64,000 bases of DNA, taken from positions 19,997-83,996 of the forward strand of contig JADFXB010000001.1 in NCBI GenBank assembly GCA_015233935.1, given 5' to 3'. Each line of letters begins with the position of its first letter. The first letter of the stretch is position 1. The translations under genes and the position numbers were made by a program. Of the stretch, positions 44,164 through 54,823 are shown in pieces. The notes under the pieces are model-generated. The model ran no database searches and was not told the DNA's origin. It saw only the letters and a list, made by a program, of their open reading frames with translations. This DNA comes from Magnetococcales bacterium (lineage in GTDB: Bacteria > Pseudomonadota > Magnetococcia > Magnetococcales > JADFXB01).

Positions 44164-45297
44164 TCAGTAGGATCGTCCCAACACCCGCCGGATTAAATGC
44201 ATGGCGGTTTGACTGGCTTGCAGGCGAACACTATCCCGCGATCCAAGATAAAATCCTTTAAGCTCCAGATTGGCTCCCACTTTGGCCACCGCAGCCAAAT
44301 GGACGGTTCCCACCGGCTTTTCCGCTGAACCGCCACCAGGACCGGCGATACCCGTAATGGAAACCGCCAAATCTGCATCAGAAGCCCGCAGTGCACCCCT
44401 CGCCATGGAAAGGGCCACTTCCTGGCTCACTGCACCATAGCGTTCCAGCAAGGAATCGGTCACTCCCAACAAGAGTTTGGATTCGTTGCTATAAGTGATA
44501 TACCCGGCCTGAAAATAAGCACTGCTGCCCGCCAGAGAGGTGAGACGCGCTGCCAACAAACCAGCGGTGCAGGATTCGGCCACCGCCAGGGTGAGTTGTT
44601 TTTCCACCAGCACCTGGAAGACTAAATCTTCCAGAGCAATGGGTTCCATGGCATAGAGTGCCTCGCCCAGTGCCTGTTGCAGGAGGGTGCGTCCCTCTTC
44701 GCTGCGCATGCTGGCGGGAAACAGCAGAGCGGTATCGCCCGTAGGAAGCTGGCGCAAGACCACCTGGGGAATTTCCACTTCACTCAACAGAGGCAGGATA
44801 TCGGCCAACTCACACCTGCCTTCCACCATCCAACAATGCATGGGGCGGAAACGGGAGAGGAGCTTATCCTCCTGGCGAAAATAAAAGATGGCCTTTTGCA
44901 CCTCTTGACGCAAGGCCCAAAAACCAGTTTCGCAAAACATCACCAATCGTCCCTTGCGACAGACGGCAAAACCTACCGGCTCCCCGTCTGCATCGTGAAG
45001 GGGACGCGCTCCCACTACCCGAAGGCGGTCCGATTCTTCTCCGTCCAATCCCAGGGAGAGTCCCAGGTTGGAAAGAATGGAACGACGCAGTCGTCCACCC
45101 GAACCACCCTGAATCATCACCAGATTATATTCTTCTGGGACTTCATTGGGGTCAAAAGGGGTTTCTGGATCCAACTCCAGAAGGCGGATGTCAGCATAGC
45201 CCAGAGCATTTAACAGGAGGTCCAGATAGGGACGACCGGTGGATGCGGTGAGAAATTCCTGTTCGCTCCAGCGGGGTATGACAAGTAGACATTTCAT
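44164..45297 (-). CDS. CinA C-terminal-domain protein (nicotinamide-nucleotide amidase-like)
   Basis: The 377-residue protein has a C-terminal CinA domain (about 220-377) with the family signature LAVAESCTAGLLAARLT, ITYSNESKLLLGV and GIAGPGGGS, which hydrolyses NMN to nicotinate mononucleotide. The N-terminal 210 residues do not show the usual CinA MoaB-like domain motifs and are unrecognised. Start 45297 lies 2 bp after the pgpA stop; a longer frame would overlap pgpA. Confidence 0.85.
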   Translation of the reverse strand: MKCLLVIPRWSEQEFLTASTGRPYLDLLLNALGYADIRLLELDPETPFDPNEVPEEYNLVMIQGGSGGRLRRSILSNLGLSLGLDGEESDRLRVVGARPLHDADGEPVGFAVCRKGRLVMFCETGFWALRQEVQKAIFYFRQEDKLLSRFRPMHCWMVEGRCELADILPLLSEVEIPQVVLRQLPTGDTALLFPASMRSEEGRTLLQQALGEALYAMEPIALEDLVFQVLVEKQLTLAVAESCTAGLLAARLTSLAGSSAYFQAGYITYSNESKLLLGVTDSLLERYGAVSQEVALSMARGALRASDADLAVSITGIAGPGGGSAEKPVGTVHLAAVAKVGANLELKGFYLGSRDSVRLQASQTAMHLIRRVLGRSY

Positions 45298-45299
45298 GA

Positions 45300-45773
45300 T
45301 CAGGTTCCAACCAAGGTTGCCAGAAAGTTGGAGGAAAGGTGCAATACCAGCCAAGCCAGGATACCCGCTGCCACATCATCGGCCATGATGCCCACGCCAC
45401 CATGAACATGACGATCCAGCCAGCCCACCGGCCAGGGCTTTAGAATATCAAACAACCTGAATAGCAAAAACCCCGCCAAAATATCTTGCCATGACCAAGG
45501 GACCCCTGCCAGGGTAATCAAAACCCCCACCACCTCATCAATGACCACTTGTTTGGGATCGGCAACATTTTCCTGTTGGCTGTAGTGGTGGGCCGCCCAG
45601 GTTCCCAACAAACAAATCGTCAAAACAATGGCACCGTAGAGCCATGGATTCAGGGGAGAAATGGCCCACCATAAGGGAAGGGCTGCCAGGGAACCAACCG
45701 TTCCCGGTGCTTTGGGGGAGTAACCAGTACCGCCCCAGGTCGCCAGCAGGTTTAGCCAACGGTGTTGAGCCAT
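45300..45773 (-). CDS. pgpA: Phosphatidylglycerophosphatase A
   Basis: The 157-residue membrane protein has the PgpA start block ATWGGTGYSPKAPGTVGSL, the central DEVVGVLI motif (metal-binding acidic pair) and LFRLFDILKPWP. It removes phosphate from phosphatidylglycerol phosphate in phospholipid synthesis. Start 45773 matches the family; the upstream frame to 45854 is not supported. It is the first gene of the operon continuing to cinA-like and ldt. Confidence 0.93.
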   Translation of the reverse strand: MAQHRWLNLLATWGGTGYSPKAPGTVGSLAALPLWWAISPLNPWLYGAIVLTICLLGTWAAHHYSQQENVADPKQVVIDEVVGVLITLAGVPWSWQDILAGFLLFRLFDILKPWPVGWLDRHVHGGVGIMADDVAAGILAWLVLHLSSNFLATLVGT

Positions 45774-45909
45774 GCGCGAAGAGCCGTGTGGATGGATGGT
45801 GACAGAACAAAAAGGATTTGTCACAGGATAAAGGAGAGCATGTGGTCTCGGCAATGTTTGCCGAGAAGCGGCAGGAGGAGAGGAGGAAAATAGGGACCCA
45901 TAAACCGAA

Positions 45910-45939
45910 TCGCCCGGAACCCTTGCGGGTTCCGGGCGA
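45910..45939 (-). terminator. Terminator hairpin downstream of the cold-shock gene
   Basis: TCGCCCGGAACCC (45910-45922) pairs perfectly with GGGTTCCGGGCGA (45927-45939). In the leftward direction it is followed by TTCGGTTTATGG. It lies 23 bp past the csp stop and also precedes pgpA. Confidence 0.75.
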
Positions 45940-45962
45940 CCGGAGTCTGCTACAGCAAAAGA

Positions 45963-46175
45963 TCAGGCGGCAGTTACATTGGCGGCCTGCAATCCCTTGG
46001 CACCCCGCACAACCTCGAACTTGACCCGTTGCCCTTCATCCAAGCTCTTAAAACCATCCACTTGGATGGCAGAGAAATGGACGAAGACATCCTCGCCACC
46101 GCCTTCGGGGGCAATGAAGCCGAACCCTTTGGCATTATTGAACCACTTAACTGTACCGTGCATCACTTGCGACAT
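45963..46175 (-). CDS. Cold-shock domain protein
   Basis: This 70-residue CspA-type protein has both RNA-binding motifs, KGFGFIAP and VFVHFSAI. It binds single-stranded RNA/DNA and melts RNA structure. ATG 46175 follows GGAGCAAACAGG on the minus strand; the longer frame to 46256 is not supported. It is monocistronic, with a strong hairpin downstream. Confidence 0.95.
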   Translation of the reverse strand: MSQVMHGTVKWFNNAKGFGFIAPEGGGEDVFVHFSAIQVDGFKSLDEGQRVKFEVVRGAKGLQAANVTAA

Positions 46176-46339
46176 CCTGTTTGCTCCACAAAGTTCCATG
46201 ACAAGATCGGGGGCCAATCGGGAAACCATCTCGGAATACCGAACCTTGGACACCACTTAAGCGCATATTATACCTGTCCTAGGTTAACTGGCAAGGTTTA
46301 TTCGACAGTATGCCAATAAGATTCCCTATTTCTGTTCCC

Positions 46340-48682
46340 CTACTGTTTGCGACTGGTCGAAAGGGAGACTGAACCATCGCCTGCCATGTCGGCAGCCGGA
46401 CCATCGGTGTAGGCCGAAATGGTGGGATTACGTGGCGCAGCCTTACTCGCGACCGGTTTAGCCTCCTCGCTTGCCTTCATGGGACGGGTGAAATCCATCT
46501 CGGTTGAAGTTCGCAAAGTGGCGACATCCTTGCCATCCAGGGGTGGAGGCTGGCTGGCAGGGGCTGTTGGTGGATTCATGTTGGCCATGGGTTGATTCAT
46601 GGGCATGCTCCCTGGCTGCCCCATAGGCATGGGTTGGCCTGGGGCCATTTGTCCATTGGCAACCTGACGCATGGGTGCGGCAGGAGCTTGCTGCATGGGC
46701 ATGGCCGATTGTTGCGGATAGGCCGGTTGAGCGGGCATCGCCTGCTGAGGCATTATGGGTTGTTGCTGAGGCATCATGGGCTGAGCAGGCGGCGGTGGGG
46801 CAGCACTGGTTTGAACCGTGGGATTCATCACCGGCGGAGCCGCCATGACCCCTGCATTAGGATTGGGAACCGTCCCCTGATTAAATTGGGTAAAATCCAG
46901 ACCGCCCGCTACGGCGTTGGGAACATTGTTGGCCGCCCGTGGTCCGCCTGCCGGTTTGCTGGCAACCTTGGGTTCTCCCTGGGTCATCACCACCGGGCGC
47001 AAAAAGACCACCAATTCGGTTTTGGTAATTTCATCATCTTTAAAGCTGAACAGTTTGCCCAGCAAAGGAACATCACCTACCCCTGGAACCGATGATTCAT
47101 TCTTGTTGACCTTATCCTGCATCAACCCACCCAGCACCGCCACCTGGCCGGTATGAATACGCAACATGGTCTCCATCTCCCGCACCCGGATTTCCGGTAT
47201 ACGGTTGGTGGCATTGGTGGGAAGGTGAGGACTGGGATCGTTGACCCAACCGCTAATATTGGAGATGGTGGGGCGCACGTTGAGGGTGACGATATCCTTG
47301 TCGCTAATTTGCGGGGTTACCGTCATCACCAAACCAATGGGGACAGTGTGAACCTTGGTATTGATCAAGGGCGTAGTGGAGATCACCCCGTTGGCGTTGG
47401 AAGTCACCGCCGCAGACGTGGCCGCCAGAGTGAAGAATATTTTATTCTCCACCACCTTTAGAATGGCAGGTTGATTGTTGAGGGCCATGATTTTGGGACT
47501 GGATAATACTTTCACATTGCCAAAACGTTGCAACATTTTGAGGGTGGCATCCACCGCCCAACGGGGATCCGCTCCTTTACCTCTTGCCAAAAGATTGAGG
47601 TTGAAAAAGGGCAGATTGCCTACCGCTCTTTCTGGCAGCATGGCCAAGGCACTGGTCACCATTTGCCCGCCGCTGTCACCGCCAATCTTATTGCGCAAAT
47701 CGTAGACTTCGTTCCAATCCACCCCTTCCTGGGCGCGATCGCTCAATTCCACTTCCACCACGGTGGATTCAATCAATACCTGCCGATGGACGTTGGCCAT
47801 CACCTTGTCAAGAAATTGCTGAATCAGTTGATGCTGCTGACTGGTGGCCATCACCGACAATAGGCCAGCTTCCGGATTGGCGGCAATGATGGCGGCGGGG
47901 CTACTGTTACTGGAAGGGGTTTCTGCTATCACCGGACCAAAGGGATCGGCCCCCATATCCATCTTTCCACCCGGATTGGTGGAGGAGGCTGCCTGTTGTG
48001 GGGGCGTGGTGCCATCTTTTCCTATAATGGCATTGATATTGCGGATCATGGTTTCCCAAAACTGATTGGTGGAGGTATTGCTCAACACACTTTCCGACTG
48101 GTTGCGCTCCCCTTTGTTCAGTAAGGGGTTTTCCTCTTCCTTCTCATTGGTGGACAGATTGGAAGAAACCTTGATATTGGAGGTGCTCTTGCGGGTCATA
48201 TTGATGTAGTCGATCTGGTAGACCTTCAAGTAGGCCCGATCGGGAGCAATGACAATGGTGCCATCTTTGATTTCATACCGCAGATTCACCTGTTTGGCGA
48301 TGCGGTCCAAAATTTGCGGCATGGTCTGATTGATGGCACTCAAGGTAATCCGCCCTTGGATGCCAGGATAGATGTCAATATTCATATTGGCATCTTTGGC
48401 CAGGGCAAAAAGGATATCTTTGACCGGGGTGTCGGTTACCGTGACGGTAAAAACTTCCCCTCCCTCCTGAAATTCACCGTCGTGCCCGCTCCCTGCATTG
48501 GGATCGGTGGTGTCCAGGGTGGCCTTGTTATCTTCAGAGGCAGGCGGATTGGTGGCTCGCAATAAATGGTTGCGAGAGGGTTCCAGCCCTTTTTTTTGCT
48601 CGATCTGGGCGCAACTTGTCAACAATATCAATGACAAGGCCACGCGCCACACCATGCTTTTGCCGAACAACGGTTTAATCAT
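46340..48682 (-). CDS. mshL: MshL-type secretin of MSHA/type IV pilus-like system
   Basis: The 780-residue outer-membrane secretin has a lipobox (LTSCAQ, about 24), N0/STN domain (FTVTVTDTPVKDILFALAKDANMNIDIYPG) and N1-like domains. The secretin core (about 300-590) has VEVELSDRAQEGVDW, VLSSPKIMALNNQPA, VGLVMTVTPQI and VAVLGGLMQDK. The C-terminal 200 residues are rich in Met, Pro and Gln, an unusual low-complexity tail. ATG 48682 has GGGGA upstream. It is isolated from other pilus genes in this window. Confidence 0.88.
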   Translation of the reverse strand: MIKPLFGKSMVWRVALSLILLTSCAQIEQKKGLEPSRNHLLRATNPPASEDNKATLDTTDPNAGSGHDGEFQEGGEVFTVTVTDTPVKDILFALAKDANMNIDIYPGIQGRITLSAINQTMPQILDRIAKQVNLRYEIKDGTIVIAPDRAYLKVYQIDYINMTRKSTSNIKVSSNLSTNEKEEENPLLNKGERNQSESVLSNTSTNQFWETMIRNINAIIGKDGTTPPQQAASSTNPGGKMDMGADPFGPVIAETPSSNSSPAAIIAANPEAGLLSVMATSQQHQLIQQFLDKVMANVHRQVLIESTVVEVELSDRAQEGVDWNEVYDLRNKIGGDSGGQMVTSALAMLPERAVGNLPFFNLNLLARGKGADPRWAVDATLKMLQRFGNVKVLSSPKIMALNNQPAILKVVENKIFFTLAATSAAVTSNANGVISTTPLINTKVHTVPIGLVMTVTPQISDKDIVTLNVRPTISNISGWVNDPSPHLPTNATNRIPEIRVREMETMLRIHTGQVAVLGGLMQDKVNKNESSVPGVGDVPLLGKLFSFKDDEITKTELVVFLRPVVMTQGEPKVASKPAGGPRAANNVPNAVAGGLDFTQFNQGTVPNPNAGVMAAPPVMNPTVQTSAAPPPPAQPMMPQQQPIMPQQAMPAQPAYPQQSAMPMQQAPAAPMRQVANGQMAPGQPMPMGQPGSMPMNQPMANMNPPTAPASQPPPLDGKDVATLRTSTEMDFTRPMKASEEAKPVASKAAPRNPTISAYTDGPAADMAGDGSVSLSTSRKQ

Positions 48683-48783
48683 GAGATTCCCCATACTTTC
48701 GTCAATGGGTTGACAGGGTTCATCCATCCCTGCCATGGCTATGAAATCTCATGCAAAGTTCAGACCATTTATCTATTAGAGAA

Positions 48784-50274
48784 TCATTTGCGGGTGGCGA
48801 TCCTGCCTTCCAAGGCGGGCTGCCAATCAGGATGAGCCAGCAAATATTCTTTGATATGATTGGTCACCAAAGTGGCGTTGCTGGCATCCAATAATACGCG
48901 ACCATGCTGCAATGCATCATATCCATCATTGCCCCCTGCCAGATAGTCGGTGGTGGCCAATTTGTAGGTACGATCAAGGGCTAACACAACCTTTCCCACC
49001 GTTACCTCCAATAACCGCTCTCCCGTTGGCCGGGTCGGATCATAGACCAGATTCATGCCGGAAATTTGAGGAAACCTCCCTCCCCCTTGTTCAATCTGGG
49101 AAAGAGTGCTCTCCAAAACCGTCCATAAATCCTTGCCCTTGATCTCCAACAGCATGGTGACATTGCCAAAAGGCAGCTCCGTCAAAAGATCTTTTTGGGA
49201 GAGAGAATAACCCACCGGATAACTACGATTACCCCGCAACCCTCCCCCATTGAAGAGAGCCACTTCTGCTCCAACCGCCTCCCGCATGGCATCGGTCACC
49301 AGGTTGCCCAACGCATTCTCGCCACCACGAACACTGCCTACCACGCTGTCAAAAGGCTTGGCAAGAGTGAGTAACGGTTTACCCAATGCCTTGTCCAACA
49401 TGGTCTGATAGCGATCCACCATAGCCTGCATCACCGGATCCGCCAAAACACCCCCCACCGGACGCACCTGCCAGGCAAATTGCCAGGAAGGATGGGTTCC
49501 ATGCTCCTCAACTGCCTCCACCACCGTAATATATTGATTGTCCGAACCCGACTTGACGATCAAGACTCCCTTTTCATAAATGGCCATGGGGTCATGATCA
49601 TGCCCACCCAAAATTAAATCGATGCCAGGAACCTCAGCCGCCAATTGGCGATCCTCATGCAATAAAAGATGGGTCAGAGCAACGATCATCTTGGCCCCCT
49701 TCCCCTTCAATTCAGCCACCTGCTGGCGAGCAGTCTCCAAAACAGGCGTAAAGGCAATCTCCCTTCCCGGCTTGGAAGAAGTGGCCGTCTGGGGAGTGAT
49801 GACACCAAAAAATCCCACCGGAATACCATGAACCTCCCGAATCAGATTCCGTTTTGTTCCAGGATAGGGCGTACCCGATTTAAGACCCATATTGGCCGCC
49901 AACCAACTGGCCTTGGACGCCGCCAATTGCTGTTGCATATTTTCCGGCCCGAAATCAAATTCATGATTGCCAGGAACAGCCAGCTCCATCCCTAACAAGT
50001 TCATGGCCTCCACCATTTGCCCACCCTTCACCAAACCAGACAACAAGGAGGGGGAAAGAAGGTCACCACCAAAGGTGAAAAGCAATTGGGGATCTTTTTG
50101 CCGATACTCCCGCAGAATGGTGCCCAAATAAGCCACCCCACCCAGTCCATCCCGTGGTTGCAACTCATAGACATCATTGACATGGAGAAAGGTTAATTTT
50201 TTATCTGCCCCTTCAGCCCCGCTTCCTGCCATCAGAGCCATCAAACCAAGCAATCCAATAAAGCGACCAAACAT
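48784..50274 (-). CDS. 5'-nucleotidase / UshA-family periplasmic metallophosphatase
   Basis: The 496-residue exported protein has a signal peptide (about 1-23) and the dimetal site blocks HVNDVYE, GGDLLSPS, GNHEFDFG and LILGGHDHD. The C-terminal nucleotide-binding domain has FNGGGLRGN and AGGNDGYD. It hydrolyses nucleotides or UDP-sugars in the periplasm. GGGGGACGGC stands directly before ATG 50274. The mshL gene lies 101 bp downstream, same direction. Confidence 0.92.
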   Translation of the reverse strand: MFGRFIGLLGLMALMAGSGAEGADKKLTFLHVNDVYELQPRDGLGGVAYLGTILREYRQKDPQLLFTFGGDLLSPSLLSGLVKGGQMVEAMNLLGMELAVPGNHEFDFGPENMQQQLAASKASWLAANMGLKSGTPYPGTKRNLIREVHGIPVGFFGVITPQTATSSKPGREIAFTPVLETARQQVAELKGKGAKMIVALTHLLLHEDRQLAAEVPGIDLILGGHDHDPMAIYEKGVLIVKSGSDNQYITVVEAVEEHGTHPSWQFAWQVRPVGGVLADPVMQAMVDRYQTMLDKALGKPLLTLAKPFDSVVGSVRGGENALGNLVTDAMREAVGAEVALFNGGGLRGNRSYPVGYSLSQKDLLTELPFGNVTMLLEIKGKDLWTVLESTLSQIEQGGGRFPQISGMNLVYDPTRPTGERLLEVTVGKVVLALDRTYKLATTDYLAGGNDGYDALQHGRVLLDASNATLVTNHIKEYLLAHPDWQPALEGRIATRK

Positions 50275-50452
50275 GCCGTCCCCCATGATTTCTGTTTCTC
50301 AAGAGAATAAAATATACAACCCTTTCATAGCACAGTGGACTATGCAGATGGAAGGTTGATGGTAGAATGGGTTGTTGCTATTGTGAAGCGTGCCTATAAA
50401 GAAATTAAACCAGGAGTGGTTTCCCTTATTTGTTGATATCTGGGGGGCGTTG

Positions 50453-52462
50453 ATGAAAAATCTAAAGCTGGGACTCAAGTTGAGTCTGGGATTTGGCGTG
50501 GTGTTTTTGTTAATAATTGCCGTGGTGGCAGTGGGCTGGAAGGGATTAAATGAAGTAGTCTTCCGGGCTGGCAACCAAAACTCTCTGGCCGATTTAATCA
50601 AATACTCAGACGATGCCCGTCGTCACGAGAAGAATTATGTTATACGCAATGATCCCGATGCGATCAAGAAAAATGCCGAACTTATGGCAAAATTTCAGGA
50701 AGAGGCCAAAGATCTCCGGGATACCAAACTGACGGTGCGGGCCAACCAGGAACGGGTGGATACAGCACGTTCAGCAGGTGAGGCCTACAGTAAAGCCTTT
50801 CAAAATTTTGTGGCCATGGATAAGGAAAAAACCAAAGCCATGGAGGAAATGCGGGCTTCCGGGCAAAAAGTTCAGCAGGTGGTAGACATCTATATCAAGG
50901 ATCAAAGAGATAAGCTGGCCAGGCATCAGGCAGCCGGTGAGCTGGATAAAATCAATGAACGGGTAGCCAAGATTGACGACGGCAAGCAAATTCTCCTATG
51001 GTTTGTGGAAATGCGCAAAGAGGAGAAAGAGGTCATCATCACCAAGGGCAAAGATGCCAGCCGAATCAAGAATGTGCAGGATAATGTGGGCAAAATCATC
51101 GCCCTCTCCGAAAATCTTCTAACCCGCTTTCAGGATCCGGTCAATATCGCCCAGGTCAAAGAGGTGATTGCCGCGACCAAAGACTACAAAAAAGATTTTG
51201 ACGACTATCTGGAACTGTTCGCCAAACAGGACAAGACTGAAGCCGAAATGGTATCCTCCGCCCGCACCTTGCAGGATAAACTGCTGGAGGTGGAAAAGGT
51301 GGTGAACCAGATTATGCAGGATGCCACCCACTCCGCTGAAAACATGATGATCGGTGGTGCCCTGCTGGCCATCCTGTTGGGTATGGTCATTGCCTATTCC
51401 ATCACCCAGGCCATTGCCAAACCTTTGAATCAGGGGGTGGATTTTGCCAGCCGGGTGGCAGAGGGGGATTTGACCGTTACCTTGGATCTGGAACAAAAGG
51501 ATGAGGTGGGACAACTGGCGGATGCCATGCGTAACATGGTGCGCAATCTGCGTAGTGTGGTAGCCGAAGTGCGAACAGCCGCCAACAATGTGGCGGCAGG
51601 CAGCCAGGAATTGAGCAGTTCCGCCCAGCAGCTCTCCCAAGGGGCCACCAGTCAGGCAGCCGCAGTGGAAGAGACCTCCTCTGCTATGGAAGAGATGGCC
51701 GCCAACATCCAACAAAATACCGATAATGCCCAACAAACGGAAAAAATTGCCCGTCAGGCCTCCCTGGATGCCATAGAAGGGGGAAAATCGGTCACTCATG
51801 CGGTGCAGGCCATGAAGGAAATTGCCTCAAAAATTTCCATCATCGAAGAAATTGCCAGGCAGACCAATCTGTTGGCCCTCAACGCAGCCATCGAGGCGGC
51901 GCGGGCCGGTGAACATGGCAAAGGCTTCGCCGTGGTGGCCGCTGAAGTGCGCAAACTGGCAGAACGCAGCCAAACTGCCGCTGGGGAAATCAGTAAACTG
52001 TCCGCCTCCAGCGTGACCGTGGCAGAACAAACCGGACAAATCATCAATAAACTGGTGCCAGATATCCAACGCACTTCCGATCTGATTCAAGAAATCGCTG
52101 CCTCCAACCGGGAGCAGAATCAAGGGGCGGTCCAAATCAACAGTGCCATCCAGTCCCTGGATCAAGTGATCCAACAAAATGCCGGTGCCTCAGAAGAGAT
52201 GGCTGCCACTGCCGAAGAACTCTCCTCTCAGGCAGATCAGTTGCAAAATGCCATCTCCTTCTTTAAAACAGGGGATGGTGGTGATTCTGTTCCCCACTCC
52301 AGCAGTCGTCCGGCAGCCCGCAAAAGTGCCCCTGCCCAGACCATGCGCCCCACCGTGGCCAATAAGGCCAAAAAACCGGTAGCCGCCCTTCCCCACCATC
52401 AGGAAAAAGAGGAAAGTGGCATGGCGTTGCATATGGGGGATGACTCGTTTGAAAAATTCTAA
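50453..52462 (+). CDS. Methyl-accepting chemotaxis protein
   Basis: The 669-residue chemoreceptor has membrane spans at about 8-32 and 300-322 bounding a helical HBM-type sensor domain ([12 protein letters not shown]). A HAMP domain (about 325-380) and the signalling coiled coil with the canonical tip [21 protein letters not shown] (about 478-498) follow. The tail is basic and proline-rich with no CheR pentapeptide. The sensor resembles that of the chemoreceptor at 5922. Start 50453 follows GGGGGG at 9 bp. hisC follows by 22 bp. Confidence 0.94.
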   Translation: MKNLKLGLKLSLGFGVVFLLIIAVVAVGWKGLNEVVFRAGNQNSLADLIKYSDDARRHEKNYVIRNDPDAIKKNAELMAKFQEEAKDLRDTKLTVRANQERVDTARSAGEAYSKAFQNFVAMDKEKTKAMEEMRASGQKVQQVVDIYIKDQRDKLARHQAAGELDKINERVAKIDDGKQILLWFVEMRKEEKEVIITKGKDASRIKNVQDNVGKIIALSENLLTRFQDPVNIAQVKEVIAATKDYKKDFDDYLELFAKQDKTEAEMVSSARTLQDKLLEVEKVVNQIMQDATHSAENMMIGGALLAILLGMVIAYSITQAIAKPLNQGVDFASRVAEGDLTVTLDLEQKDEVGQLADAMRNMVRNLRSVVAEVRTAANNVAAGSQELSSSAQQLSQGATSQAAAVEETSSAMEEMAANIQQNTDNAQQTEKIARQASLDAIEGGKSVTHAVQAMKEIASKISIIEEIARQTNLLALNAAIEAARAGEHGKGFAVVAAEVRKLAERSQTAAGEISKLSASSVTVAEQTGQIINKLVPDIQRTSDLIQEIAASNREQNQGAVQINSAIQSLDQVIQQNAGASEEMAATAEELSSQADQLQNAISFFKTGDGGDSVPHSSSRPAARKSAPAQTMRPTVANKAKKPVAALPHHQEKEESGMALHMGDDSFEKF

Positions 52463-52484
52463 GGTTGGTTGAAGGAGTGCATGG

Positions 52485-53561
52485 ATGTCGCTGGAACAAT
52501 GGGTAAGAAAGGCTGTCTGGCAAATGGCAGGATATACACCGGGGGAACAACCACGGGGTCATCAATCCTTCGTCAAACTCAATACCAATGAAAATCCCTA
52601 CCCACCCCCCAAGGTGGTGCTGGATGCCATTGCCAATGAGGTGGATGGCCTCTTGCGCCTCTACCCGGAACCTTCCTCCCTGGCAGTGCGGGAAGCAGCC
52701 TCCCGCGCCTACGGGGTGCATCCCGATCAAGTCTTGGTGGGCAATGGTTCCGACGATCTATTGACCATGATCTATCGAACCTTTCTGGAGCCAGGGGAGC
52801 GGGTGGCCTATCCCGACCCCACCTATACCCTCTATCCGGCCCTGGCTACCTTGCAAGGAGCAGAAGCGGTGGGCGTTCCCTGGTTGGAGCAGGGGGAGCT
52901 GCCCGTGGAAGGATTGGTGGCCACCCAAGCCAAGGTGGTGATCATCGCCCGCCCCAATGCCCCTACTGGCCATGTGGTTTCTTTGGATCTGGTGGCACGC
53001 CTCTGTCGCCTGACCAGCGGTGTGGTGGTGTTGGATGAAGCCTATGGAGATTTTGCCACCGATGCCGGTTGGCCCCTGCTCTCCCGCTTTCCCAATTTAA
53101 TCATTATTCGCACCCTCTCCAAATCCATGTGCCTGGCAGGTATTCGGCTGGGATTGGGCTTCATGCCCAAGGAGATGGCCTTCCAAATGCACAAGGTGCG
53201 GGATTCCTACAATGTGGACCGCCTGGCCCAGGCTGCAGCAGTGGCCGCCCTGAATCATCTGGATGCCTATCGTCCCATCATTGATGCCATCGTCCAGGAA
53301 CGGGAAAAAGTGATCCTGGCCCTGCGTCAGCGGGGATTCCAGGTCATGGACAGCCAGGCCAACTTTGTTCTGGCCACCGTTCCAAACGGGCGTCGCAGCG
53401 GCCATCAATGGCTGGAAGAGCTGAAAAAAGAGGGCATTCTGGTGCGTTATTTCGGCTCCGATCCCCGTCTCAGTGACAAACTACGCATTACCATTGGCAC
53501 ACCCGAACAAATGGAACGGTTACTGGATGCGGTTGATGGTCTGCTGCAAGACAACACATGA
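52485..53561 (+). CDS. hisC: Histidinol-phosphate aminotransferase
   Basis: The 358-residue PLP-dependent class II aminotransferase carries KLNTNENPYPP, VGNGSDDLL, RPNAPTG, VVLDEAYGDF and RTLSKSMCLAGIRLG, with K213 as the PLP lysine. It converts imidazole-acetol phosphate to histidinol phosphate in histidine synthesis. GAAGGAG precedes ATG 52485; the stop overlaps the next start by 4 bp. Confidence 0.94.
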   Translation: MSLEQWVRKAVWQMAGYTPGEQPRGHQSFVKLNTNENPYPPPKVVLDAIANEVDGLLRLYPEPSSLAVREAASRAYGVHPDQVLVGNGSDDLLTMIYRTFLEPGERVAYPDPTYTLYPALATLQGAEAVGVPWLEQGELPVEGLVATQAKVVIIARPNAPTGHVVSLDLVARLCRLTSGVVVLDEAYGDFATDAGWPLLSRFPNLIIIRTLSKSMCLAGIRLGLGFMPKEMAFQMHKVRDSYNVDRLAQAAAVAALNHLDAYRPIIDAIVQEREKVILALRQRGFQVMDSQANFVLATVPNGRRSGHQWLEELKKEGILVRYFGSDPRLSDKLRITIGTPEQMERLLDAVDGLLQDNT

Positions 53562-54823
53562 CCCCCTCCTGGTATCAAAGCCTGGCTGTCTACTGGGATC
53601 GCCGCATGGCCATAGTCCTCCTGTTGGGCTATGCCAGCGGCCTTCCCCTTGCCCTCACCTTGGGAACTCTCACCCTATGGTTGGCCGATCTGGGCTTGGA
53701 AAAAACCACCATCGGCCTGTTCGGGCTGGTCTCCCTCCCCTATAACCTGAAATTTTTGTGGGCACCCCTGCTGGATGGCCTTTCCCCACCCTGGCCTTTG
53801 ACCCGCCTGGGTAGGCGTCGGGGTTGGTTGCTCTTGATCCAGTTGGGCTTGATGGCTTCCATTCTGGCCATGTCCGCCGTGGATCCTCGTGGGCAGCTTT
53901 CGTTACTGGCCTTGACAGCCCTGGCGGTGGCCTTTTTTTCCGCCAGCCAGGATATTGTCATCGATGCCTTGCGGGTGGAAATTTTGGAAGAAGAACAGTT
54001 TGCCGCCGGGGCCGGGGTGGTGGTGCTGGGTTATCGGTTGGGCATGCTGGTTTCCGGCGCAGGAGCCCTCTATCTGGCCTCCTTTTTTGGTTGGGCCACC
54101 GCCTACGCCTTGATGGCCGTCATGATGCTCCCCGCTTTTTTGTTGATCCTCTTTATGCAGGAACCAAAAGTACCAGGGGTGGCCATACACCACGATTCCT
54201 CCCTGTGGGCGTGGTTGCAACGGGTGGTGATCCTTCCCTTTTCCGACTTTTTGCAGCGACCGGGCTGGTGGGCCATGCTGGCCTTTATCCTGTGTTACAA
54301 ACTGGGGGATGCCCTGGCTGGCTTGATGACCAGCCCTCTTTATCGGGAACTGGGCTTCACCTTGGTGGAAATTGCCAACGTCACCAAAGTGTTCGGTCTG
54401 ATTGCCACCCTGGCGGGCGGTGTATTGGGTGGGGCATTGGTGGCCCGTTTGGGATTGATGTCCGGGCTATTCTGGTTCGGTCTCTTGCAAATGCTCTCCA
54501 ATTTAATGTTTATGTTGTTGGCCTGGGCAGGACATGACATGGGCATGCTCATGGCCACGGTAGCCATCGAAAATTTGAGCGGCGGAATGGGAAGTGCCGC
54601 ATTGGTGGCCTATCTTTCCAGTCTGTGCAATCGCTCCTATACTGCCACCCAATATGCCCTGCTCTCCGCCATCGCCTCCCTGGCCCGTGGAGTGCTGGCC
54701 TCCGGCAGCGGCTGGCTGGCCGACACCATGGGCTGGAGTGGCTTTTTCCTCTTCACGGTAGTGGCCTCGTTGCCCGCCTTGGCCTTACTTCTCTATCTGC
54801 AACGCCGGTTTCCCATCCGTTGA
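53558..54823 (+). CDS. AmpG-like MFS transporter
   Basis: The 421-residue membrane protein has about 12-14 spans, with family landmarks of the AmpG/acetyl-CoA transporter branch: YASGLPLALTLGTLTLWLAD, KFLWAPLLDG, SQDIVIDALRVE and YTATQYALLSAIA. AmpG imports cell-wall muropeptides in Gram-negatives. It is coupled to hisC (ATGA at 53558) and overlaps the convergent metzincin gene by 39 bp. Confidence 0.88.
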   Translation: MTPSWYQSLAVYWDRRMAIVLLLGYASGLPLALTLGTLTLWLADLGLEKTTIGLFGLVSLPYNLKFLWAPLLDGLSPPWPLTRLGRRRGWLLLIQLGLMASILAMSAVDPRGQLSLLALTALAVAFFSASQDIVIDALRVEILEEEQFAAGAGVVVLGYRLGMLVSGAGALYLASFFGWATAYALMAVMMLPAFLLILFMQEPKVPGVAIHHDSSLWAWLQRVVILPFSDFLQRPGWWAMLAFILCYKLGDALAGLMTSPLYRELGFTLVEIANVTKVFGLIATLAGGVLGGALVARLGLMSGLFWFGLLQMLSNLMFMLLAWAGHDMGMLMATVAIENLSGGMGSAALVAYLSSLCNRSYTATQYALLSAIASLARGVLASGSGWLADTMGWSGFFLFTVVASLPALALLLYLQRRFPIR

